Positions 56,861 to 64,000 of a stretch of 64,000 nt of DNA are shown piece after piece; position 1 is the stretch's first letter; the number at the start of each line of letters is the position of its first letter. A program made the translations under genes and the position numbers. The notes below the pieces were generated by a model, which ran no database searches, was not told the DNA's origin, and was given only the letters and a program-made list of their open reading frames with translations. The DNA lies in the NCBI GenBank assembly GCA_022072615.1, contig JAJVHS010000045.1, positions 62,001 to 126,000 on the forward strand. The letters are read 5' to 3'. The DNA is from Phycisphaerales bacterium. GTDB taxonomy: Bacteria; Planctomycetota; Phycisphaerae; Phycisphaerales; UBA1924.

Positions 56861-57733
56861 ATGTTGAATCGAATCCTCGCGATGACAGTGCTCGCAGGCG
56901 CCGCCGCGGTGGCGTCGGCCGGCGGTCCCAACGAAGACACCGCGCTGCCCGCCGTCAAGGGCGAGCACCGGATGCTCAACATCAACGGCGGACCGGTGAC
57001 CCGTTCGCTGAGCCTGCAGACCGTGTACGACACCACCGACCTGAACGCCACGGGCGCCCCGGCCTACGCCGGTCTCAGCTCGGTCCCGCCCTACTACGCC
57101 GACTGGGGCACGCTGGACCTTCCGCGCGTCGGCCAGGGCACGCTCGGCACCTTCGGCCAGCTGGTCGAGGAAGTGACGTTCGGCATCTCCAACTCGGCCG
57201 GCGTCAACACCAACGACGTTGAGATCATCTTCTGGGACAACCCCCGCATCTGGGAAGTCGGCGGCGTCGCCGGCACCGGCGGCTTCCAGGCCAGCTCGAG
57301 CGCCACGCTCGGCGGCTTCATCGTCCAGCTCCCCCAGCCGACGTCGCTGTTCCCCACGTTCGACGTGTGGACGGTGACGGGCCTCTCGGCCTTGTCGACG
57401 CCGATCGTGCTCTCGGACAACTACTTCGGGTTCACGATCCGCACGTTCGTGTCCGGCACGAGCACGCTCGACAGCACGGCGGTCAACATCTTCAACACCG
57501 ATGAGGGCGGCCCGGTCGTGGGCTGGTCCGAGGACCGCTTCGCCCGCGACGTCGACGCCAACGGCGTGATCCCCGAGACCGAGTGCAACCGCGTGTTCAC
57601 GGGCGCCTCGAACCCCGCCAACATGTTCCTCGGCGTGGCCGTGAACTTCTGCGACAGCGACTTTGACGGGTCGGGCTTCTCCGACACCGACGACTTCGAC
57701 GCCATGGTCCAGGCGTACGAGGCCGGCTGCTGA
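56861..57733 (+). CDS. Secreted hypothetical protein with GC-terminal dockerin-like repeat
   Basis: Signal peptide; C-terminus FCDSDFDGSGFSDTDDFDAMVQAYEAGC*. Confidence 0.8.
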   Translation: MLNRILAMTVLAGAAAVASAGGPNEDTALPAVKGEHRMLNINGGPVTRSLSLQTVYDTTDLNATGAPAYAGLSSVPPYYADWGTLDLPRVGQGTLGTFGQLVEEVTFGISNSAGVNTNDVEIIFWDNPRIWEVGGVAGTGGFQASSSATLGGFIVQLPQPTSLFPTFDVWTVTGLSALSTPIVLSDNYFGFTIRTFVSGTSTLDSTAVNIFNTDEGGPVVGWSEDRFARDVDANGVIPETECNRVFTGASNPANMFLGVAVNFCDSDFDGSGFSDTDDFDAMVQAYEAGC

Positions 57734-57783
57734 TACGCGGCTCGCGGCTCTCCTCGCCGCGACCGTCTGAATGGACTCACTCG

Positions 57784-57816
57784 CGCCCCGGCGTTCACAA
57801 GCGCCGGGGCGTTTTC
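57784..57816 (+). terminator. Rho-independent terminator between convergent genes
   Basis: cgccccggcg-ttcacaag-cgccggggcg then TTTTCTTT; 10 bp perfect stem. Confidence 0.9.
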
Positions 57817-57828
57817 TTTGGCGGCGGG

Positions 57829-58932
57829 TCAGCCCCGGCGCCGCGACTCCTCGCTCGCCCGGTGGAGGAACTCGCGTTCCTTGTCGGTGAGTGACTGGAT
57901 GCCGTGGTCGCGGATCTTGTCGAGCAGCGCGTCCACCTTCTCCTGCATGGCGTCCTGCTCGCGCTGCTGCCTGCGGGCCCGTTCCTGTGCTTCCTGCTGG
58001 GCCTTCTGGGCTCGCCTGTACGCGCGCCGCTGCGCCACGGACTCGCTCCCGCGATCGGCCTCGAGCGCCCGGTACCCGCGCGAGGTGTCGAAGCCCCACT
58101 CGGGCTCGTCTTCCATGCTCGCCAGCCGAATCTTCTCGTTGTAGCAGGTGATGCCGCCGAAGAGCGCAAGGCCGATGAGCCGGCCCTCGCCGCTGGCGAT
58201 CCCCAGGCACCCCAGCACGATGGCGCCGAGGAAGCCGATGTTGACCGCGATATGCATCGACCGTTTGTAGCCCAGGTGCTTCCACAGGATCTCCTGCAAG
58301 ATCCGGCCGCCGTCCATCGGGAACATCGGCAGCAGCACGTTGAAGCCCAGCAGCACCAGGTTCGTGTAATACGCCGACCACAGCACCGTCTTGGGGAACG
58401 AATCCAGGAAGTACATGATCCACGGGCCGTACGGGCGGAACGGGTTGAACACCAGGTCCGACGGGTTCAGGCCCATCACCACCAGCGCGCCGCCCAGCAC
58501 CGGGATCAGCGCCACGTTGACCCCCGGGCCGCCGATCGTCGTGATCAGCGCCGCCTTCCACTCGTGGGGCGGACGGCAATACGCAAGCCCGCCCAGCGGC
58601 CACATCAGGATCTCGTCCGCGTCACCACCCACCCACCGGCACGCGAGGCAGTGGCCGAACTCGTGCAGCAGCACGAGCACGAACAGCGTCGCCATCGCCG
58701 CCGCGATGTACGCCATGCCCGCCGAATCGGCCCGCAGCCCGCCGAGCAGCTCGGAGACCACGATGATCAGGTAGATGATGTGGATGCGGACCCTGATCCC
58801 GCCGACGCCGCGCACGCGAGCGGGCACGGTGAAGAGCGGGAACGACCATGAGAAGAAGCCGCCGCCCGAAAAGATGTTCCGGAACCCGCCGCCGCTTTCT
58901 TCAGACCCGTACCGGCGATCCTGGAAGCCCAT
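57829..58932 (-). CDS. Site-2 protease-like (M50) membrane metalloprotease with C-terminal coiled coil
   Basis: LLHEFGHCLACRWVGG, MWPLGGLAYC, LLPMFPMDGGRIL. Confidence 0.85.
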   Translation of the reverse strand: MGFQDRRYGSEESGGGFRNIFSGGGFFSWSFPLFTVPARVRGVGGIRVRIHIIYLIIVVSELLGGLRADSAGMAYIAAAMATLFVLVLLHEFGHCLACRWVGGDADEILMWPLGGLAYCRPPHEWKAALITTIGGPGVNVALIPVLGGALVVMGLNPSDLVFNPFRPYGPWIMYFLDSFPKTVLWSAYYTNLVLLGFNVLLPMFPMDGGRILQEILWKHLGYKRSMHIAVNIGFLGAIVLGCLGIASGEGRLIGLALFGGITCYNEKIRLASMEDEPEWGFDTSRGYRALEADRGSESVAQRRAYRRAQKAQQEAQERARRQQREQDAMQEKVDALLDKIRDHGIQSLTDKEREFLHRASEESRRRG

Positions 58933-59046
58933 GCAACGATTGTTGGTCGTCCGGCGTGGTGGAACACCCGAGCGGAGAAAACTCCGGGCCGGTGATCGCC
59001 GCTCACCCGTGCAGATGGTCGTCTTTCACGGACCCGCCATGCCATC

Positions 59047-60111
59047 TCACGGCCCGGTCGACTTGACCTGGCGGCCCTCGACGGTCACGGGCATGGGCGA
59101 GGCGCCGTACTGGTCGATCGTGACGACGGGCATCGTGATCCTCGCGGGCGCGGGGGTCATGCCGCGCTCGACCATCACCTTGCGCAGCGCGCCCGGCAGA
59201 TGGAACTCGACGTCCTCCTCCACCAGTTCCCGCTGCTCGATGGTCGCGCCGTAGCGCTGCACCAGCGCCCGGCAGATCTCGGCGACCAGGTCCTCCGGGG
59301 CGCTGGCGCCCGCGGTGATCATCACCGTTTCGCGGCCGGTCGGGAACCACGCGGGGTCGAGCTCCGAAACGTCGTCGAGCAGGTACGCCGGCGTCCCCGC
59401 GGTCTGGGAGATCTCGGTGAGCCGGACGGAATTGCTCGAGTTCTTGGAGCCCACGACGAGCACGGCGTCACAGTCGGGCGCCACCTTGCGGACCGCGTGC
59501 TGGCGGTTGGTGGTCGCGTAGCAGATGTCCGACGAGGGCGGTTCCTTGATGTGCGGGAAGGCGAGCTTGAGCGCGTCGATGATCACGCCGGCGTCGTCGG
59601 TCGAAAGGGTTGTCTGGGTGAGGTACACCAGCCGGTGCGGATCGACGATCGCCAGGCGCGGGATGTCTTCGGGGCTCTCGACGACCTGGATCGCCGCCGG
59701 CGCCTCGCCGGTCGTCCCGATCACCTCCTGGTGATTGCGGTGCCCCACCAGCAGGATCTGGTACCCCTGCCGGGCGTACCGCACGGCCTCGGAGTGAACC
59801 TTGGTCACCAGCGGACACGTCGCGTCGATCGCGAACAGGTCGAGCTGCGCCGCCCGCTGGCGGATCGCGGGGCTGATGCCGTGCGCGGAGAAGACGACGA
59901 TCTTGCCGCGCGGGTCGGGGATGTCCTCGAGCCGCTCGACGAACACCACTCCCCGCCGCGTGAACCGGCCGACGACGTGCTTGTTGTGGACGATCTCGTG
60001 GAAGACGTAGATCGTCTCGCCGGGAAACAGGCCCAGGACCTGGTCCACGACGTCGATCGCCATGCGCACACCGGCGCAGAACCCGCGGGGATGGACCAGG
60101 ATGATCTTCAA
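59047..60111 (-). CDS. ispH: 4-hydroxy-3-methylbut-2-enyl diphosphate reductase
   Basis: MKIILVHPRGFCAGVRMAIDVVDQ, EIVHNKHVV, VFSAHGISP, IDATCPLVTKVH, DICYATTNRQ, SSNSVRLTEI, TAGASAPEDLV. Start codon is TTG. Confidence 0.96.
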   Translation of the reverse strand: MKIILVHPRGFCAGVRMAIDVVDQVLGLFPGETIYVFHEIVHNKHVVGRFTRRGVVFVERLEDIPDPRGKIVVFSAHGISPAIRQRAAQLDLFAIDATCPLVTKVHSEAVRYARQGYQILLVGHRNHQEVIGTTGEAPAAIQVVESPEDIPRLAIVDPHRLVYLTQTTLSTDDAGVIIDALKLAFPHIKEPPSSDICYATTNRQHAVRKVAPDCDAVLVVGSKNSSNSVRLTEISQTAGTPAYLLDDVSELDPAWFPTGRETVMITAGASAPEDLVAEICRALVQRYGATIEQRELVEEDVEFHLPGALRKVMVERGMTPAPARITMPVVTIDQYGASPMPVTVEGRQVKSTGP

Positions 60112-60119
60112 CTGGCCGG

Positions 60120-60125
60120 ATCGTA
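60120..60125 (-). promoter_or_regulatory. -10 element TACGAT, 8 nt before ispH TTG 60111
   Basis: minus strand cacTACGATccggccagTTG; no SD. Confidence 0.5.
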
Positions 60126-60314
60126 GTGGCCGCCGTCGCCACCAAGTCGCCTGGCGCAGCGCTGCCCACCGTAAGTACTGTCAATTGACAAGTTCCGGCT
60201 GGGGCGGGCACGCGGATTTGCGTTCCGGTCGCCGTCGGAATACGCTTTCTTGAACTTTTTTGGCGGGATCCTGAAAAAGACCACGGTGGCGGGAAGCGAA
60301 AGGGCGGGACCTCC

Positions 60315-61511
60315 ATGGGTCGTATGCCTCCAGGGCATGTAGCACTACCAGTTGCGGCGGTATTGGTGCTCGCGGGCGCTTCTGCCGGTTTCTGGCTCCC
60401 CTTGCTCCACGCCGAGCCGGTCGCTCAGCCGGCCAAGAGCCCGTCGGCGACCACCGTTCAGCCCCAGATCGAACCCGAGGATCTCGTCCGATTCGGCTCC
60501 AAGCAGGCCAAGGCCCGTCCCGTCGGCGCGGTGCGTATCGCCTCGTACAACGTCGAGAATCTGTTCGACGACAAGGACGACCCGGCGCTCAGTGGCCAGT
60601 ACGAGGACAACGGCCAGACCAAGGCCGACAACGAATTGCGCGGCGCCGCGGCGGCCATCCGCCAGATCGACGCCGACGTGCTCGCGCTCCAGGAAGTCGA
60701 ATCGCTGGACGCCGTGAAGTGGTTCCGGGATGGCTGGCTCAAGGACCTGGGCTACCAGTACGTCGCCTCGATCGACGCGGGCGACGAACGCGGGATCGAG
60801 CAGGCGGTTCTCAGCCGCTTCCCGATCTCGGGCACCAGGAACTGGCTCAAGGCCCCGCTCGAAGGCACGCATCCGGACAAGGCGCCCGACGCCGAGCCGG
60901 GAACGCCGATGACGCTGCACCGCTCGCCGGTGCGGGTCGAGATCGCCCTCCCGGTCGAAGGCGGCGGTTCGCAGCCGCTGACGCTGTACGTCGTGCACCA
61001 CAAGTCCGGCGCCAAGAGCGCCTACTGGCGCGAGGCCGAGGCGAAGAAGGTCGTCGAGCTGCTCAAGCAGGACCAGGCCGAGAACCCGGGTGTACCGGTG
61101 GCCATCCTGGGTGATTTCAATGCAACGCCCGACCAGCCGACGTTCCAGACGTATCTCACCGGCGGGCTCATCGACGTGTTCGCCGACCGCGTCGAGGGCG
61201 ATCCGGCCTGGGTCACGCACGAGTCGGGGCGGGCCATCGATCACATCCTGGCCAACGAGGCATTTGTCAAGCACATCGCCGCCGGGTCGCACTTCGTGAT
61301 GGGCGTGCCCGCTCGTCCGGCCGGGGCGGACTGGCGTACGACGCCGCCGCCCGAAGGCTACGGCAGCGATCACTACCCGGTCGTGGTGGATCTCTCGTTC
61401 CCCGGCGTCAAGGGCTCCCCCAGCATTCTCGGGGACGGCCCGGCGCGGGCGACGAGCAAGTCTGAACGAAGCCTTGACAATCGCGGGGTGTCGGAAGGTG
61501 GTGGCGGCTGA
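60315..61511 (+). CDS. Endonuclease/exonuclease/phosphatase-fold protein, secreted
   Basis: RIASYNVENLFD, DVLALQEVES, ILGDFNATPDQP, AIDHILAN, GSDHYPVVVDLSF. Confidence 0.9.
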   Translation: MGRMPPGHVALPVAAVLVLAGASAGFWLPLLHAEPVAQPAKSPSATTVQPQIEPEDLVRFGSKQAKARPVGAVRIASYNVENLFDDKDDPALSGQYEDNGQTKADNELRGAAAAIRQIDADVLALQEVESLDAVKWFRDGWLKDLGYQYVASIDAGDERGIEQAVLSRFPISGTRNWLKAPLEGTHPDKAPDAEPGTPMTLHRSPVRVEIALPVEGGGSQPLTLYVVHHKSGAKSAYWREAEAKKVVELLKQDQAENPGVPVAILGDFNATPDQPTFQTYLTGGLIDVFADRVEGDPAWVTHESGRAIDHILANEAFVKHIAAGSHFVMGVPARPAGADWRTTPPPEGYGSDHYPVVVDLSFPGVKGSPSILGDGPARATSKSERSLDNRGVSEGGGG

Positions 61512-61676
61512 CCGCCGCGGGTACGCTGTGCACTCTTCTTGGGTCGGCTCGGACCGGTTCCGGCCGTCTGGCATGTGAACGACACGCCTCGGGATCTTCC
61601 GGGGCCTCAAGCTTGAGCAGGAAGTTCGCGGTGATCGCCTGCGGGGTGGCGAGGGTCGCGAGCGGAGGACCTGAAG

Positions 61677-62777
61677 ATGGCATCGAGATCATCCTGTCGC
61701 CGTTTGCTTGCCCGTCGCCGACAGGGGTTCACGCTCATCGAGCTGCTGGTGGTGATCGCGATCATCGCGCTGCTCATCAGCATCCTGCTGCCGTCGCTGG
61801 GTGAGGCCCGTCGCCTGGCCAAGATCATGGTGTGCCGGAGCAACATGCGGCAGATCGCGACGGCGTTCGTGACCTACGCCAACGAGAACAAGGAGGCGAT
61901 GGCGGGGTCGCCGTCGACCAGCGGCAAGGAGGCCGTGTCCAACCAGATCTACAACGGCAGCGCGATGCAGTCGTGGGATTATCTCGGGCCGCTGCTGCCG
62001 AACCTCGGACAGGATGCGCAGGTCGAGCCGCGGGGCACGTACCTCGACAAGGCCGACGATGCTCGGTCCAACCGGCTGGAGTTCTACCGCGAATCGCTCA
62101 AGACGGCGATCTGCACGGAGAACAACATTCTTTCCAAGCCCTACCAGGCATCGGCGCCGTGGAAGAACGGCCGGATGATGTCGTACCTGACGAGCACGCA
62201 GTTCTCGTCCATCGAAGCCAGCGCTCCGGAAGGGACCGGCACCCGGGAGTATCGCCGCAACACCGACGGGATCGATCGCAAGGACTACCGGCCGTTCCTG
62301 CACCGCGTCGGGACGCTCCACATGAAGGCCGTGATCTTCGAAGGCGGCCGCTACTCGGAACTGAAGAACGAGCCGCCGGACTTCGACCCGAAGATCAACG
62401 CGCAGTACGGCGGTATTTTCTCCGACGTCGGCCCGTGGTACAACGAGAGCGCCGCCCTGCTGCGGATGATGGCGCCCGGCGAGGACGCCGGGTCGTACAA
62501 CCTGGGGATCTTCGACCCGCGGCGATACGCGTTCCGCCACGGCGCCAAGACCCCGTCCGCGAACGCCGGCACCAGCGGCCTGCTCTGCCAGGGCCACGTG
62601 GCGTTCTTCGACACGCACGTTTCCCTGCTGAACGACTCGCAGGCGACCAATCCCGACTTCTGGTTCCCGACCGGCACGACGCTTAACCTCAACAACCGCA
62701 AGCTCAAGACCTGGCAGTCGACCAAGAAGGACTTCCCGAAGCAGACCGGCATTGATGGGGAATACGTCGTTCCATGA
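61677..62777 (+). CDS. Prepilin-type N-terminal methylation domain protein
   Basis: [37 protein letters not shown]-terminal GHVAFFDTHVSLLND; GGAGGA SD. Confidence 0.92.
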   Translation: MASRSSCRRLLARRRQGFTLIELLVVIAIIALLISILLPSLGEARRLAKIMVCRSNMRQIATAFVTYANENKEAMAGSPSTSGKEAVSNQIYNGSAMQSWDYLGPLLPNLGQDAQVEPRGTYLDKADDARSNRLEFYRESLKTAICTENNILSKPYQASAPWKNGRMMSYLTSTQFSSIEASAPEGTGTREYRRNTDGIDRKDYRPFLHRVGTLHMKAVIFEGGRYSELKNEPPDFDPKINAQYGGIFSDVGPWYNESAALLRMMAPGEDAGSYNLGIFDPRRYAFRHGAKTPSANAGTSGLLCQGHVAFFDTHVSLLNDSQATNPDFWFPTGTTLNLNNRKLKTWQSTKKDFPKQTGIDGEYVVP

Positions 62778-62801
62778 TCCCGGCGTGGCAAGGAGTTCAA
62801 C

Positions 62802-63269
62802 GTGACAGTCATGCAAGGGAACCTCTCAGCAAGCCAGGCCGGCGCCGCTCCTGACAAGAAGAAGCTTGTCCTCTCGATCGCGGCGGTGGTTGTCTCGATC
62901 GGCCTGCTCGGCTTCGTCGTGCTGCGGTACACGCTGCTCGCGCCGCTCACGACCGAGGAGGCGTCCCGGCGTGCGTCCGTCGTCGATGCCAAGACGGGCA
63001 AGGTGTACGAACGCTACCGGATGGAAGAGGGCGAGGCGTACCCGTGGGAAAACCCCGATACGGGCGAGCGTACCCTGTACCCGGCGGAGCTCTGCTACTG
63101 GACGAAGGACGGCAAGGCCAAGGCCGAGCCGACGTACGTTCTTCTCAATGAACTGGTCGGCAAGCCGGGCAAGACCATCTGTCCTGACTGTGGCCGGGTG
63201 GTCGTCGGTCACAACCCGCTCCCGCCGCTCAAGCTCATGCACGAGGCCTTCCAGGCCGCGAAGCAGTAA
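62802..63269 (+). CDS. Hypothetical single-pass membrane protein with CPxC motif
   Basis: TM KKLVLSIAAVVVSIGLLGFVVL; TICPDCGRVVVGHNPLPPLKLM; AAGGAG SD. Confidence 0.65.
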   Translation: MTVMQGNLSASQAGAAPDKKKLVLSIAAVVVSIGLLGFVVLRYTLLAPLTTEEASRRASVVDAKTGKVYERYRMEEGEAYPWENPDTGERTLYPAELCYWTKDGKAKAEPTYVLLNELVGKPGKTICPDCGRVVVGHNPLPPLKLMHEAFQAAKQ

Positions 63270-63317
63270 CCAGCCGACGGGCCGACGTTGCCGGCGTCGA
63301 GCGCCGGGTTACTCTGT

Positions 63318-64000
63318 TTACGCCGTTCGCTTCGCCACCACGTGAAACACGTGCCAGTGCTTGGCGTTGCCCTCGGCGTCGTGACCGTCCTTCTCATCTT
63401 CCTGGAAATGCTCGAGCGTCAGGCCGTCGAGCATGCCGAGCACCTCTTCGCGCGCGTGATGCGACCGGCCCGGCAGCCCCGCCCATGAATCACGCGGGCC
63501 GAAGAACTGTCCGGTGAAACGCCCGCCCGGCGCCATGATGGACCGGATCCATGTCCAGACCCGGGCAAAGTGCTCGGGCGGGACAAAGGGCAGCACGAAA
63601 CTTGCATTGACCAGGTGGGCATTGACCAGGCTGGCATTGACCCGGTGGGCGTCGACTCGATCCGCTGACGGGCCAATGCCCGCGTCGCCGCGGACGGCGG
63701 GCTCGCGACGGGCGTTGCTCCTGAACCACGCCGGGTCGTCGGCCGCGAGCTGCGCAACCTCGCCGGGCAGCTCCTGGAGCGAAGCAACGACCGTGCGGAC
63801 GCGGGATCGATCCGCGTCGGCGATCGAGGAGAGCGTGCGGCGGATGCCCTCGGGTGTGGGGTCCGCGGCGAGCACCCGCCAGCGGGTCGCGGCGTCGCGG
63901 CGGATCAGCTCGCGCGTGTCGCGCCCTTCGCCGCAGCCAAGGTCGAAGGCAATCCGCACGACAGGGCGAGCGGCGGAACCGGCATCTTCCGCTTCGAATC
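63318..64000 (-). CDS. SAM-dependent methyltransferase (5' end open at window edge)
   Basis: VRIAFDLGCGEGRDTRELIRR motif I, VNASFVLPFVPPEHFARVWTWI; frame stays open to the window edge. Confidence 0.8.
   Translation of the reverse strand, partial: FEAEDAGSAARPVVRIAFDLGCGEGRDTRELIRRDAATRWRVLAADPTPEGIRRTLSSIADADRSRVRTVVASLQELPGEVAQLAADDPAWFRSNARREPAVRGDAGIGPSADRVDAHRVNASLVNAHLVNASFVLPFVPPEHFARVWTWIRSIMAPGGRFTGQFFGPRDSWAGLPGRSHHAREEVLGMLDGLTLEHFQEDEKDGHDAEGNAKHWHVFHVVAKRTA
63604..63648. repeat. Three near-perfect 15-bp tandem repeats within methyltransferase ORF
   Basis: gcattgaccaggtgg / gcattgaccaggctg / gcattgacccggtgg. Confidence 0.85.

Noticed and set aside
1-64000. CRISPR arrays, tRNA/rRNA genes, IS elements, integrases, toxin-antitoxin or defence islands
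   Set aside because: No regular spaced direct repeats, tRNA T-loop plus CCA patterns in spacers, transposase motifs or defence-type proteins were seen while reading; the few GTTCGAA-type matches lie inside CDSs

Overview
A 64 kb GC-rich chromosomal window that looks like ordinary core and accessory genome of a planctomycete, probably Phycisphaerae. That taxonomic call is inference from: secreted proteins with paired DFDGSGF-D-xx-D repeats ending in a C-terminal Cys; prepilin-like proteins with [16 protein letters not shown]-termini; a TPR-linked Ser/Thr kinase; and CPxCGYDLxGL zinc ribbons. I support about 50 CDSs. Recognisable genes include prkA (5'-truncated), mqnE, uvrC, ftsW, aroC, truD, dacB-like, tatD-like, rpsP, hldE, a tolC-family gene, an EF-G-like GTPase, a 5-formyl-THF cyclo-ligase, an L,D-transpeptidase and ispH. 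I saw no rRNA, tRNA, CRISPR array, transposase, prophage or obvious defence island. The most interesting signals are: (1) at least 14 genes with a TANNNT -10 hexamer ending only 5-9 nt before the start codon, suggesting widespread leaderless transcription; (2) a DUF892-type ferritin-like protein continuous with a roughly 300-residue RGG/DE-rich disordered tail; (3) a membrane-protein ORF cut by an in-frame TGA immediately before an intact zinc ribbon; (4) a UvrC lacking the C-terminal HhH domain; (5) a near-perfect 20-bp MarR-like palindrome on the yceI promoter; (6) an EF-G paralogue with a substituted catalytic His; (7) an orphan, possibly switching, terminator structure upstream of the tolC-like gene. 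No single defence-type or other exotic system was evident. All calls come from reading the sequence and ORF track; no database search was run.
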